A DNA stretch of 64,000 nt, from assembly GCA_959601025.1 (NCBI GenBank), contig CAUGOD010000007.1, positions 1 to 64,000 of the forward strand, read 5' to 3'. Both the position numbers and the translations under genes were made by a program. This DNA is from an uncultured Oscillospiraceae bacterium (GTDB lineage: Bacteria; Bacillota; Clostridia; Oscillospirales; Acutalibacteraceae). This document shows, in pieces, positions 8,504-16,921 of this stretch (position 1 is the stretch's first letter; every line of letters begins with the position of its first letter). Under the pieces are notes generated by a model. The model worked only from the letters and a program-made list of their open reading frames with translations, was not told the DNA's origin and did no database searches.

Positions 8504-8555
8504 TATATCACATATGAATGAAAAATGCGAAGAAATTTCCAACCCGGCCGGCAGC

Positions 8556-10970
8556 TCACCAGAACAGGCGTCGGCGGAGGAAATAGAGGAACCGGCCGAG
8601 CTTTTCGCGCACCAGCGCTTCCAACTGCTTATGGATACAAACCAGCCGTTCCAGCTCCCCGTCGTTCGGCGGCTGTTCGCCGTACCGCCAGTTCATGACG
8701 ATATCGAACGCTTCCCGCAGCGGGACGTCCGCCGCACCGTCCGGTTCCTCCGCCGACGGGGCGGAAAGGCCATCCGCCGCCCGTTCTCCGAACCGGCGCA
8801 TGGTTTCCCCCGGCAGGGGCTCAAATCCCAGTAGGCGGAGCTGCCGAAGAAGGTCAGTGTAGAGCGCGTCTGCGCATGCCCCCGTATTCGGCAGACGGGC
8901 GCGCAGCACGTCGAGATCGAAGGCATGCCCTTTCCGTTGTAAACGAAGGACAGCCAGGGCCGAAAGGAGGATGACGGCCGCCACGCCGAGCAGAATCAGC
9001 CACAGTCCGCCGCTGCCGGCCGCTCCATTCGGCACGGTAGTCGCTCCCGACGGGGAGACGGACGAGACGGCGGGCGGCCGGGTCGTCGTGGCGGGCGGCG
9101 TGTCGGAAGCCGTCGTGGTTCCGGCAGGCCGGGTGGAAGCGACGGTGGGCTGCACGGTCTCCGGCGCTTCCGGCGCGCGGTAGGTGGAGCCGGCTGTTGG
9201 ATCGAAGGGAATCCAGCCCACCCCGCGGATATAGCATTCGACCCAGGCATGGGCGGTGTCGGCATAGGCCATCCAGTCCGAGCCTTCCGCCTGGAGGCCG
9301 TAGCCGATTACAAAGCGGGAGGGAACGCCGAGGGTGCGGGCCATCACCGTCATCGCGGAGGCAAAATAAACGCAGTATCCCTCGCCGGATTCCAGAAAAT
9401 ACTCCACAAAATCCCTTTTCCGCGGTACGTTCCCGGGGGTCAGGGTGTAGGTGTACCGGGTGCTGAGATACGCTTCCAGCTGTTCCATCTGCCGATAAGG
9501 GGAGGCCAAGCCGCCCGCAATCTCCCGCGCCTTGGCGGCCACGGAAGCCGGCAGGCTGTCCGGCAGCTGTAGGTAAGAGGCCGCCGCCCGTTCGAAAGCG
9601 CTGTCCCGCGCGCCGCTTTGCTCGAGTTCTTCGATCCGATCGGCCAGGCCGGCATTCCGCCGATCGAACCGCCGGTAGGTGAGTTGATATTCGTATCCCT
9701 CAGGGAGAAGGGCGCGGGAAAAAATTTCAGAACGGGTGTTGAACAGGAGACGGAAGGACTGTATATCCGAAACCACCTCGGTGACCCGGTCGCCGATATA
9801 CAAGGAATACCCTCCGGGAAGGAGAGTGACCCTGGCGATGGAAAGCGGCATCGCGTCGGCCAGGGGATTGGAGCCCCAGCTGTCCCGGGGCCGGAGAAGA
9901 TCAAAGGTATCCTCAAAGGCCTCCCGGCTGTAAACGGACCCGGCGTCGGAGGCGCTGATCGCGTCCTGCAGCAGATAATCCTGCGCCGGCCCCGCTTCCC
10001 ATCCCTTGCCGGTGTAGATGCCGTATACCTTGCCCTTCATCATGGCGGGGGCGTCGGTGCGGACCCGCATCACCGGTTCGTGGCTCAGCTTCAGATCGCC
10101 GCCCAGCCGGTCGGCGTTCGGCTGAAGGCCGGAGCTCTCCAGTGTAAAGGGCATGTTGCTGAAGGGGAGCGCTTTTTCCCCCTTCAGGGTACGGCGGACG
10201 GAATCCAGCGTGTTGGCCAGCGTCGGATTTTTCCAGGCGGAGGCGTCCGTCGGTACCAGCGCCGTGACCAGCAGGGAGCCGGCCAGACAGAAGGCAAGGG
10301 AAGCCAGCAGCATCCGCCGCGAAGAGCCGGAACGCCCGTTTGTCCGGCGGTTCAGGCTTCGGGAGAGGCTGCGGGTGAGATAGGGGCAGGCGCCGGCGCA
10401 CAGGAAGAAGAGCGCGGCGTGGTTCTGCCGGAAACCGTTTAGATAGATGACCGCGATCAGGATGACGGCCAGCACGGCGAAGGGGGTGAAAACGGCGGCC
10501 CGTCGGATCAGAAGGAACACGGCGCTGCAGACGGCAAGGGTAATCAACCACTGCACCAGCTCGATGTTTTCGGGCGTGTTATAGGAGGAAAGCCGCGGGA
10601 ACTGATCCAGCCACCAGGCGAACAGGCCGCGCAGAAAGTCGAAAGCCGGTTCCGCCGTTCCGGTCAGGAAAAGAAGCGCGACGGCGCCGCCTGCCGCGGC
10701 GGGCGGAATCCACCAGCGTCTTGTCAGCAGCACGAGCGCGGCGGTGACGACCGTCGCCCGGAAGAGGATGGAGATCACCGGGTTCTCAAAACGGAAAAGC
10801 TGCCGCATCGCCAGCAGTACGCCTACGGCGATCAGCCAGCAGCAGAAAATATCCGTCGGCAGGGAACGCCGGTTCTCTTCCCGCCGCCTGCCGGGGTCCA
10901 GGGAATCACCGGTTTCGGGATGGGACGAGTGGAGGGAAGATGGGAAGGATCGGATGACATATCCGTTCAT
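8556..10970 (-). CDS. membrane-anchored transglutaminase-like protein (TgpA type)
   Basis: 804 residues: about seven N-terminal transmembrane helices (40-240), an extracytoplasmic region with the transglutaminase core, a Pro/Thr-rich stalk (about 600-650), one more transmembrane helix (655-676) and a cytoplasmic tail. The catalytic triad is visible as C533 (GEGYCVYFASAM), H574 (TAHAWVECY) and D590 (WIPFDPTAG). Family members with this layout occur with MoxR ATPases and DUF58 proteins, exactly as here; their substrates are poorly known. The start ATGA overlaps the DUF58 stop by 4 bases, showing translational coupling. Confidence 0.9.
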   Translation of the reverse strand: MNGYVIRSFPSSLHSSHPETGDSLDPGRRREENRRSLPTDIFCCWLIAVGVLLAMRQLFRFENPVISILFRATVVTAALVLLTRRWWIPPAAAGGAVALLFLTGTAEPAFDFLRGLFAWWLDQFPRLSSYNTPENIELVQWLITLAVCSAVFLLIRRAAVFTPFAVLAVILIAVIYLNGFRQNHAALFFLCAGACPYLTRSLSRSLNRRTNGRSGSSRRMLLASLAFCLAGSLLVTALVPTDASAWKNPTLANTLDSVRRTLKGEKALPFSNMPFTLESSGLQPNADRLGGDLKLSHEPVMRVRTDAPAMMKGKVYGIYTGKGWEAGPAQDYLLQDAISASDAGSVYSREAFEDTFDLLRPRDSWGSNPLADAMPLSIARVTLLPGGYSLYIGDRVTEVVSDIQSFRLLFNTRSEIFSRALLPEGYEYQLTYRRFDRRNAGLADRIEELEQSGARDSAFERAAASYLQLPDSLPASVAAKAREIAGGLASPYRQMEQLEAYLSTRYTYTLTPGNVPRKRDFVEYFLESGEGYCVYFASAMTVMARTLGVPSRFVIGYGLQAEGSDWMAYADTAHAWVECYIRGVGWIPFDPTAGSTYRAPEAPETVQPTVASTRPAGTTTASDTPPATTTRPPAVSSVSPSGATTVPNGAAGSGGLWLILLGVAAVILLSALAVLRLQRKGHAFDLDVLRARLPNTGACADALYTDLLRQLRLLGFEPLPGETMRRFGERAADGLSAPSAEEPDGAADVPLREAFDIVMNWRYGEQPPNDGELERLVCIHKQLEALVREKLGRFLYFLRRRLFW

Positions 10971-12136
10971 TGCCAGCCCCCCAATCGTTCCAGAATATCG
11001 CGGGGAGCGGAAACCGGCAGAACCCGCAGTCCCTCCGCCACGGCCTCGCCGTCGACAGCGAGCTCCTCCGAAGCGGAGCAGATCAGCATGGCGGGGCGGC
11101 GAGGCGAGGGGACGCCGGCCAATCCGTCCAGAATGTCCGCCGCAGGCTCCCGCGTAATGATATACAGGGCGCAGAGCCGGCCGAGATCGTCCAGCGCCTC
11201 CGGCATCCAGTCGGCCAGCGGCCGCTCAGCTTGGAATTCCATGCTGGCCAGCAGGGTGTAGGCTTCTTCAAAATCCTCCCGGCTCAGTACGTCAATCCCG
11301 CCGTCCGCGCAGAGCAGTCGGACGGCATGGCCGCTTCCCAGATAGTAATACACCAGGGCGGCGGCGCACTCGGAGGCCATGTCGGCATAGCCCAGCCCGA
11401 CTTCCCGTTGCTCGTCCGCGCAGCGGCTATTGTCCAGCAGGATCAGCACGGTTTGGTCCACCGACATTTCATACTGTCGGGTGTGCAGTTCCCGCGTTCG
11501 GACGGAGAGCTTCCAGTGGATACGCTTGAGCGGATCGCCGCTGCGATACAGGCGGGTGTCCGAAAAGGAGTCCCCCTGATCGGCGGTCACCGGATTCTTT
11601 TCCGAATATTCCAGGCTGGGCGGCGGAACGGGCGGTTGGCCCGGAATGACGTAAAGCTCGGGATAAATCACCAACGGCGGCTGTGCTTCCGGCCGCCGGG
11701 AGCGGGGAAAGGGTAGGCGAAAGAAGCCGAACAAATCCCCGCAGCGCAGCTTGGCGATTCCGGCCGGCCACAGCCCGCGGTGGGGGCAGGAGAGCGGCTG
11801 CCGCAGCGCCGGGCTCCGGCTCCCCCACAGAAAGGACGCGTACTGGCGGGACACGCCGTCCGGCGAATCCATCGTTACATAGACGACGGCGGGCAGGAGC
11901 AGGAAGCCGGAAAAAGCGACCGACGCTTCGGTATCGTTTCCCCGCACCACCGCGGTGGCGCCCACCGATTGGCGGACGCGCAGCACAAAAACGCCCGCGA
12001 TGGACGAAGCCAGAGCGAACGCCAGCAGAAAGCCCGCCATAAAGGCGGCTACAAATATTTCGCTGATGCCGGTGGCAAGTCCTGCCAGCAGCGCCAGCGC
12101 AAAAATTCCGAGGGCAGCGCCGCCGCGCGTCGTCAT
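10967..12136 (-). CDS. DUF58 domain protein
   Basis: 389 residues. Two N-terminal transmembrane helices (about 8-50) are followed by a beta-rich segment and the DUF58 core with YRSGDPLKRIHWKLSVRTRE and a von Willebrand A-like stretch (QTVLILLDNSR). Such proteins partner MoxR ATPases and transglutaminases in membrane or envelope maturation systems; the mechanism is not established. The frame stays open to 12574 but that extension is a shadow of moxR. ATG at 12136 overlaps the moxR TGA as ATGA. It also overlaps the transglutaminase start by 4 bases. Confidence 0.9.
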   Translation of the reverse strand: MTTRGGAALGIFALALLAGLATGISEIFVAAFMAGFLLAFALASSIAGVFVLRVRQSVGATAVVRGNDTEASVAFSGFLLLPAVVYVTMDSPDGVSRQYASFLWGSRSPALRQPLSCPHRGLWPAGIAKLRCGDLFGFFRLPFPRSRRPEAQPPLVIYPELYVIPGQPPVPPPSLEYSEKNPVTADQGDSFSDTRLYRSGDPLKRIHWKLSVRTRELHTRQYEMSVDQTVLILLDNSRCADEQREVGLGYADMASECAAALVYYYLGSGHAVRLLCADGGIDVLSREDFEEAYTLLASMEFQAERPLADWMPEALDDLGRLCALYIITREPAADILDGLAGVPSPRRPAMLICSASEELAVDGEAVAEGLRVLPVSAPRDILERLGGWQ

Positions 12137-13101
12137 CGGACGGCAGGCACCGGGACGGAATGCAGCACGGCGTCGATCACGGCGCGGGGCGTCTGCTTCC
12201 GCACCCCGGCGCGGGCGCGCATGATCAGCCGGTGGCAGAGCACGGGCGCAGCCATTCTCTGCACGTCGTCCGGCAAAACGTACGGCCGTCCGGACAGCAG
12301 CGCGCAGCCCTTGGCGGCCTGCATCAGCGCGATAGAGCCGCGGGGGCTGACCCCGACCAGCACGTCGTCCAGCCGCCGGGTCGCTTCGGTGATGGAGACA
12401 ATATAATCCGCTACAGGAGGCGCGCAGAGAACGGTTTCCAGTTCCCGCTGCATCCGCAGCACGTCCTCGGCGGAAACAATGGCCTGCAGCGGTTCCACCC
12501 CCTGGCGTCTGGTACGGTGATTTTCCAGAATCCGCATTTCCTCCTCGTGGGAGGGATACCCCATCGACACGCACATCAGGAAACGGTCGAGCTGCGCTTC
12601 CGGCAGGGGATAGGTGCCGGCCATTTCCACCGGATTCTGGGTGGCGAGCACCATGAAGGGAGCCGGCGCGGCGTAGGTGACGCCGTCGATGGTCACCTGG
12701 TTTTCCTGCATGACCTCCAGCAGGGCGGACTGGGTCTTGGGGCTGGTACGGTTGATCTCGTCCGCCAGCACGATCTGGTGCATCACGCTGCCGGGATGCA
12801 GCTCCTGCTCCCCGGTCTTAATATTGAACATCGTGAAGCCGGTGATATCGGAGGGAAGCACGTCGGGCGTAAACTGGATGCGGCGGAAGGAACAGCCCAG
12901 CGAAGCGGCGAGCGCCGATGCCAGGGTGGTTTTGCCGGTCCCGGGGATGTCCTCGATCAGGACGTGGCCGGCGCTGAGCGTGGCGATCAGAAGCAGGTCG
13001 ATGACATCGTCCTTCCCCACGATCACCCGGCGGATGTTTTCACGAATCGCGCAGAGCTGAGATACGGTTTGATTTGGTTTATTCTGGTTGTTCTGATCCA
13101 T
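12133..13101 (-). CDS. MoxR family AAA+ ATPase
   Basis: 322 residues. It has Walker A (GTGKTTLA), a Walker B-like VLADEINRTSPKTQ, the LLEVMQE segment, sensor 1 (ATQNP) and a C-terminal lid domain. MoxR ATPases act as chaperone-like remodelers, usually with von Willebrand A or DUF58 partners, and the next two genes supply them. ATG at 13101 lies 11 bases after GGAGGG; the TTG at 13110 is too close to that site. It follows cobU by 75 bases on the same strand, so it may share the cobU promoter; no separate promoter was seen. Confidence 0.94.
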   Translation of the reverse strand: MDQNNQNKPNQTVSQLCAIRENIRRVIVGKDDVIDLLLIATLSAGHVLIEDIPGTGKTTLASALAASLGCSFRRIQFTPDVLPSDITGFTMFNIKTGEQELHPGSVMHQIVLADEINRTSPKTQSALLEVMQENQVTIDGVTYAAPAPFMVLATQNPVEMAGTYPLPEAQLDRFLMCVSMGYPSHEEEMRILENHRTRRQGVEPLQAIVSAEDVLRMQRELETVLCAPPVADYIVSITEATRRLDDVLVGVSPRGSIALMQAAKGCALLSGRPYVLPDDVQRMAAPVLCHRLIMRARAGVRKQTPRAVIDAVLHSVPVPAVR

Positions 13102-13176
13102 GGATAGCAAGTCCCTCCTGTTGTCGCCGCTGTGCGGCCTGGTTTCAAGAGAAAGAAATACGATGCCTTGCGGCGC

Positions 13177-13743
13177 TCAGCCGGGATTCCGGGGCGGCTT
13201 CAGGGTCAGGGGGAGCCCGCAGGTCATCAGGTATACCTCGTCGCAGCGGGCGGCAAGCCGCTGATTCAGCCGCCCGAGGATGTCGGCGAACACCCGCCCC
13301 ATCCGGTAGGGCGAGACCAGGCTGCAGCCAACCTCGTTGGTCACGAGGACCGCCCGGCGGTCCTGCCGTTCCAGCGCGTCCATCAGTTCGTCGAATTCCC
13401 GGCCGATCAGGGCCTCGATTTCCTCCACCCGGGCGTTGGAGAGCGGCTCGTAATCCGGCTCCTCGTCCAGCATCAGATTGGTCACCATGTTGGAGACGCA
13501 GTCAAGCAGCACGTCGCCCTCGGGGTGCGCCTCCAGCACGGCGGAGAGATGCCGGCTGGCCTCCGCCGTCGTCCAATGGGCGGGCCGCGCCTGCCGATGC
13601 AGCTGGATGCGGCGTTCCATCTCTTTGTCAAGGCAGCGGGCAGTGGCGATATACAGCACCTGTTCGCTCTTTGCTAGCCGCTGCTCCGCCGCCCGGCTTT
13701 TGCCGCTGCGTACCCCGCCGGTGATGAGAATGCGCTCCGCCAT
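13177..13743 (-). CDS. cobU: adenosylcobinamide kinase / adenosylcobinamide-phosphate guanylyltransferase
   Basis: 188 residues. It is a bifunctional enzyme that phosphorylates adenosylcobinamide and then forms the GDP-activated intermediate in the nucleotide-loop branch of cobalamin synthesis. Walker A reads GGVRSGKSRAAE (9-20). RIQLHRQARP carries the His (H49) that takes the guanylyl group in characterised CobU. No cobS, cobC or cobT lies nearby, so this is a lone copy, consistent with salvage of cobinamide. A promoter at 13890-13918 and an intrinsic terminator inside its leader suggest regulated expression. The downstream neighbours are the functionally unrelated moxR group. Confidence 0.93.
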   Translation of the reverse strand: MAERILITGGVRSGKSRAAEQRLAKSEQVLYIATARCLDKEMERRIQLHRQARPAHWTTAEASRHLSAVLEAHPEGDVLLDCVSNMVTNLMLDEEPDYEPLSNARVEEIEALIGREFDELMDALERQDRRAVLVTNEVGCSLVSPYRMGRVFADILGRLNQRLAARCDEVYLMTCGLPLTLKPPRNPG

Positions 13744-13802
13744 CCGAATCCGCCGCCTTTCCGCCGAACGGGAAGCCGTCCGGCTTTGAACATAATAGTA
13801 AC

Positions 13803-13837
13803 AACAAAAAGACGAAAGGCCCGGAAACGGCCTTTCG
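13803..13837 (-). terminator. intrinsic terminator inside the cobU leader (possible attenuator)
   Basis: Minus-strand perfect 9-bp stem CGAAAGGCC/GGCCTTTCG followed by TCTTTTTGTTG. It lies between the promoter (13890-13918) and the cobU start (13743). There is no gene upstream of it on this strand, so it should stop most transcripts before cobU unless antagonised. I could not match the ~140-base leader to the cobalamin riboswitch consensus. Confidence 0.7.
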
Positions 13838-13889
13838 CACCGGTATCTTCCAGATATAGAATCAAATTTCCTTTTCCATTCTTCTACTA

Positions 13890-13918
13890 AGTATACTGGG
13901 TCGGACGGGACTTGTCCA
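13890..13918 (-). promoter_or_regulatory. promoter of cobU (and probably moxR-DUF58-transglutaminase)
   Basis: Minus strand TGGACA (13913-13918), 17 bases, TATACT (13890-13895). It gives a leader of about 135 bases. Confidence 0.75.
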
Positions 13919-14029
13919 CCCCCAATCGTGGAATATTACAGAAAAATTAAGGTTTTCCGTCCGCTTCTGACAGAATTCGCACAACATACCGAAAACATGA
14001 CGGCAAGGTCTTTTCCCCCGCCGCGGCGT

Positions 14030-14209
14030 TATGGTATAATGCCGGTTGGGAGAAATGCCGACAGGCATTTTCGATTGCGCCGCCGGCAAACGCTAGCGGA
14101 GAACCCGGCTGGGCGGCGCTATGGTATAATATCATTAAGGAAAAACGCGACAGCGTTTTTGAATTGCGCCGCCGGAAAGCGTTGGCAGAGAACAACGGCT
14201 GAATGGCGC
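14030..14209 (+). repeat. two tandem copies of a 90-bp leader repeat
   Basis: Copies at 14030-14119 and 14120-14209, each beginning TATGGTATAAT, which contains an extended -10 (TGGTATAAT). Then comes a hairpin with a GACA loop, a conserved TTGCGCCGCC and a closing GGCGGCGC or GGCGC. The hairpin arms differ but remain paired (AAATGCC/GGCATTT against AAAAACGC/GCGTTTTT). The array sits just upstream of the DUF2461 gene. Related copies are at 15718-15990 (minus) and 30203-30293. Confidence 0.85.
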
Positions 14210-14253
14210 AGTATTTTTATATAAAAGCAGGAAGTCCAAAGGAGGAAATACGA

Positions 14254-14943
14254 ATGTTTACGGGGATATCGCAGGACGCCATGTGGCTTCTGGCGCAGAA
14301 CCGCTTTGAAAACAGCAAGGCGTTTTACGAGGAGCACAAGCCGCAGATTCAGCAGGAGGTTGTGCAGCCACTGAGGGAGCTGCTGGCCGAACTGGGGGAC
14401 ACAGCGCGGGAGATCGATCCAAAGATACTGACCGATCCCAACCGGAACGGCGCGGTCAGCCGGGTGCGGCGGGATAACCGCTATACCAACGACAAGTCCC
14501 TTTACCGGGAAAATATGTGGATCGCCCTGATGCGAGATAAAAAGGCGTATGAGTGTGCGCCCGGCTTCTTTATGGATTTTTCCCTGAACGGCAGCACCTA
14601 CGGTCTGGGCTTCCGCTGGTGCTCGCCCGGCCTGATGCAGGCGCTGCGGGCGGAGATCGACGATAAGCCGCAGGCATTCCGGAAGGCGATGAAAGCGGCG
14701 GCTGACGCGGGCTTCACCGTAGAGGGAGACCGGTACGCCCGGCCAAAAAGGCAGGGACTGCCGCCCCTGCTGGATGAGCTGGCCAACCGCAAGACGGTCA
14801 GCGTTGTGAAGTTTGAACCGGACCCTGCCTTTTTCGGTGGTCCCGCCTTGACGGATACGCTGAAAGCGGCGTTCCACACCCTTGCGCCCCTCTACCGTCT
14901 GATGATGGGGGCGACGGAACGGGAGCTTCTCAATCGGGAATGA
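14254..14943 (+). CDS. DUF2461 family protein
   Basis: 229 residues. The family signature is visible: an N-terminal FLxxLAxNNxREWFxxxK-like start (here MWLLAQNRFENSKAFYEEHK), RVRRDNRYTNDKSLYRENMW, then an aromatic-rich segment on a soluble fold. DUF2461 proteins have no established function. The start is set by GGAGG seven bases upstream; an earlier in-frame ATG at 14203 lies within the end of the repeat. Transcription probably begins at an extended -10 carried by the 90-bp repeats directly upstream. A strong hairpin follows at 15016-15056. Confidence 0.85.
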   Translation: MFTGISQDAMWLLAQNRFENSKAFYEEHKPQIQQEVVQPLRELLAELGDTAREIDPKILTDPNRNGAVSRVRRDNRYTNDKSLYRENMWIALMRDKKAYECAPGFFMDFSLNGSTYGLGFRWCSPGLMQALRAEIDDKPQAFRKAMKAAADAGFTVEGDRYARPKRQGLPPLLDELANRKTVSVVKFEPDPAFFGGPALTDTLKAAFHTLAPLYRLMMGATERELLNRE

Positions 14944-15015
14944 CCGGAGGGGTGAAAGGCTTCCGTAATAAATACCATAAAAAGCGTTTATTCGGCTTCC
15001 GCCGAACGGGGGAAC

Positions 15016-15056
15016 AACGCAGGCCGCATCCCAAAGAATGGGACGCGGCCTGCGTT
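15016..15056. terminator. bidirectional hairpin between convergent genes
   Basis: 18-base arms (AACGCAGGCCGCATCCCA and its near-complement, one mismatch) with a 5-base loop. It lies between the converging DUF2461 and UPF0340 genes. The T tract is short, so the terminator call rests on stem strength and position. Confidence 0.65.
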
Positions 15057-15121
15057 GCTGCAAAGAGAGATTGCTTATGCCTTACAAACCGGCGGAAGGA
15101 CGGTATCATCCACTGCCATTT

Positions 15122-15673
15122 TTACAGCAGCTCCTCCCGGTAGCGGGCCCGTTCGCCGCCGATGTATTTCGGGCGGGTGCGGGCGCAGACAAGGGGCGCT
15201 TCCCCGATCCGGTCGATCGAGAGCCGGACCGGCACCGCCACCCGCCGCAGGTGCATCCCGATCAGGGTATTGCCGACATCCATCCCGGCATGGGCGCGAA
15301 GCTCCTCCACCGCCGCCGGGTCATCCATGGCGGCGTATACGGCAGTGGCGAAGGAACCGCCCGCCTTGGGCTGGGGGACGACGTTCACGATCTCCAGCCC
15401 GTACCGCTCGGCCGCCTCCCGCTCCACGATCAGGGCGCGGTTAAGGTGCTCGCAGCATTGAGCGGCGAGAAACAGCCCCTGCGCCTTTATCGCCGGATAC
15501 AGCCCCGCGAGGAGGGCGTCCGCCGCCTCCCGGCTGGAATCGGTGCCGATCCGGCGGCCGGTCATTTCGCTGGAGGAGCAGCCCACCACCAGCAGCTGGC
15601 CGGGCCGCAGTCCGGCCGCGTCGATTAGCTCGGAAACAGCGGCTTTGGCCTGACGGGTAATTTCCTCAAACAT
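15122..15673 (-). CDS. UPF0340 family protein (YwlG-like)
   Basis: 183 residues matching UPF0340/TIGR01440: VGCSSSEMTGRRIGTDSS (about 30-47), a CCEHLNRALIVE segment and NVVPQPKAGGSFATAVY. The family is common in Firmicutes and its function is unknown. The start ATG is preceded by GAAAGGACGATCC. Its mRNA leader is unusual: promoter TTGACA/TATTAT at 15988-16015, then three tandem copies of the 90-bp repeat (15718-15990), so about 315 bases of repeated, hairpin-forming RNA precede the start codon. Confidence 0.9.
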   Translation of the reverse strand: MFEEITRQAKAAVSELIDAAGLRPGQLLVVGCSSSEMTGRRIGTDSSREAADALLAGLYPAIKAQGLFLAAQCCEHLNRALIVEREAAERYGLEIVNVVPQPKAGGSFATAVYAAMDDPAAVEELRAHAGMDVGNTLIGMHLRRVAVPVRLSIDRIGEAPLVCARTRPKYIGGERARYREELL

Positions 15674-15717
15674 GCAGGATCGTCCTTTCTTTGTTCTCTA
15701 TTTACAGGATAATGCTG

Positions 15718-15990
15718 CGCCGCTTAACCGGGCTCTTTGCCGGCGCTTGTTGGCGGCGCAGTTGAAAAACGCTGTCGCGTTTTTCCCAGCCGTTATTGGT
15801 ACTATGCGGCCGCCTACCCGGGTTCTCTGCCGGCGCTTGTTGGCGGCGCAGTTGAAAAACGCTGTCGCGTTTTTCCCAGCCGTTATTGGTACTATGCGGC
15901 CGCCTACCCGGGTTCTCTGCCGGCGCTTGTTAGCGGCGCAGTTGAAAAACGCTTGCCGGCATTTCTCTCGCCGTTATTACTCTACCATAA
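15718..15990 (-). repeat. three tandem copies of the 90-bp leader repeat
   Basis: Exact 90-base period, oriented toward the UPF0340 gene. The two gene-proximal copies have the AAAAACGC-GACA-GCGTTTTT hairpin. The distal copy has a hybrid hairpin (left arm AAATGCC, right arm GCGTTTTT), which suggests recombination between repeat types. The start of the inner copies has drifted from TATGGTATAAT to a CATAGTACCAAT form, so only the distal copy retains a TATGGTA-like start. Confidence 0.88.
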
Positions 15991-16015
15991 TAGCAAGACC
16001 GGGGAAAATGTCAAT
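15988..16015 (-). promoter_or_regulatory. promoter of the UPF0340 gene
   Basis: Minus strand TTGACA (16010-16015), 16 bases, TATTAT (15988-15993), at the upstream edge of the triple repeat. Confidence 0.65.
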
Positions 16016-16038
16016 GCCGGGCGGGTCTGCTTTTCCGC

Positions 16039-16067
16039 TTGAACTTGTCCCGGCGTTGTTTTATAAT
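16039..16067 (+). promoter_or_regulatory. promoter of the Smr-domain gene
   Basis: TTGAAC (16039-16044), 17 bases, TATAAT (16062-16067), 30 bases before the start codon. It is divergent from the UPF0340 promoter. Confidence 0.75.
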
Positions 16068-16097
16068 GGAAAAAACGCGGCGAAAGGGGAGAGTAGT

Positions 16098-16382
16098 ATG
16101 GCGGAGCATTCGCGCCGGATGATCCCTCCCGGCGCCCCGCAGTTTTCCACCCCGCAGAAAGCGGAAGTAGATATCCACCACATGACCCGCGAGCAGGCGA
16201 AGCGGCATCTGGAACGGCTGCTGAGCCGGCTGGACGGCAATGTACGGGAGCTGACGGTGATTCATGGTTATTCCGGCGGCACCGCCCTGCGGGACATGGT
16301 GCGCGGCAGCCTGAAGCATCCCCGCATCCGCTCCAAAATGGTAGGACTGAACCCGGGCGTGACCATTCTGATTCTGCAATGA
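16098..16382 (+). CDS. Smr-domain-like small protein
   Basis: 94 residues. The core EVDIHHMTREQAKRHLERLL, then ELTVIHGYSGGTALRDMVRG, resembles the stand-alone Smr fold (LDLHG-type start and HGxGxGxLR-type loop) found at the MutS2 C terminus, where it has nuclease or ribosome-collision roles. Here the usual LDLHG is VDIHH and the loop is HGYSGGTALR, so enzymatic activity is uncertain. The start ATG at 16098 has an AGGGGAG site; an upstream in-frame extension is just translated repeat. It probably heads a short unit with the 141-residue gene. Confidence 0.75.
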   Translation: MAEHSRRMIPPGAPQFSTPQKAEVDIHHMTREQAKRHLERLLSRLDGNVRELTVIHGYSGGTALRDMVRGSLKHPRIRSKMVGLNPGVTILILQ

Positions 16383-16449
16383 CCTTCTGGCGGAGCGGCC
16401 TGGATGCAAAGGGGAACCCCAACGAATTTCGGGAAAGGAAATCAGCGAT

Positions 16450-16875
16450 ATGGAAAAGACGATGCCGCTCTCTCCGAAGGAGCGGACGCTGTTGGAAAGC
16501 ATCGCGGCGGCAAAACGGTATCCGGTCGTCCGGTTCGAGCTGCGGAGCAGCCGGGAGAGGGAGCTGTGCTCCACCGCGCTCAATAACGTCCGACTGGAAG
16601 CGGCGGACGAACCGATGGAAACGGTGAAAACGCGCGGAGAAACGCTCGCCCGGCTGGCAGACGCGGGGCTGATCCGGCTGGATTTCGGCCCGGCGGTGAC
16701 GGTGGCCTCGGATTATGCGGTGTATGGCCGCTCGGCGATTTACGCCCTGCTCTGCGAGATGGTCGAAGAGGGGAGGAGCCGCCCCGGCTTCCTGTTCGAT
16801 ACGCCCCATATCCGCCGCGGACGGGCGGTATTAACCGCCGGGGGCCGCCGCTTTTTGGAAGAAACGAAGGAATAA
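16450..16875 (+). CDS. hypothetical protein, 141 residues
   Basis: A soluble, charged protein that I do not recognise. Sequence features: an N-terminal PLSPKERTLLESIAAAKRYP helix, a middle segment LARLADAGLIRLDFGPAVTV that looks like a winged-helix recognition helix plus wing, and a C-terminal RAVLTAGGRRFLEETKE typical of the last helix of wHTH regulators. A divergent winged-helix regulator is therefore possible but unproven. AAAGGAAA precedes the ATG. It lies between the Smr-like gene (67-base gap) and pyrE (46-base gap) on the same strand. Confidence 0.65.
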   Translation: MEKTMPLSPKERTLLESIAAAKRYPVVRFELRSSRERELCSTALNNVRLEAADEPMETVKTRGETLARLADAGLIRLDFGPAVTVASDYAVYGRSAIYALLCEMVEEGRSRPGFLFDTPHIRRGRAVLTAGGRRFLEETKE

Positions 16876-16921
16876 CGCCCGCCGGATTGCCGGCGGATCA
16901 AGACGAAAGGATTGTGGCCTA

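Noticed and set aside
8556..12574. Long antisense frames over the transglutaminase and DUF58 genes
   Set aside because: Expected shadows in GC-rich coding DNA; the true genes have domain motifs and 4-base overlaps.
13744..13930. Cobalamin riboswitch upstream of cobU
   Set aside because: A GGTG-GAAAG-like string is present, but the conserved B12-box order and the length of the element are missing; only the terminator is supported.
15672..16097. Long plus-strand extension of the Smr-like gene
   Set aside because: It consists of three near-identical blocks that are the 90-bp repeat read on the wrong strand; ATG 16098 has its own promoter and ribosome site.
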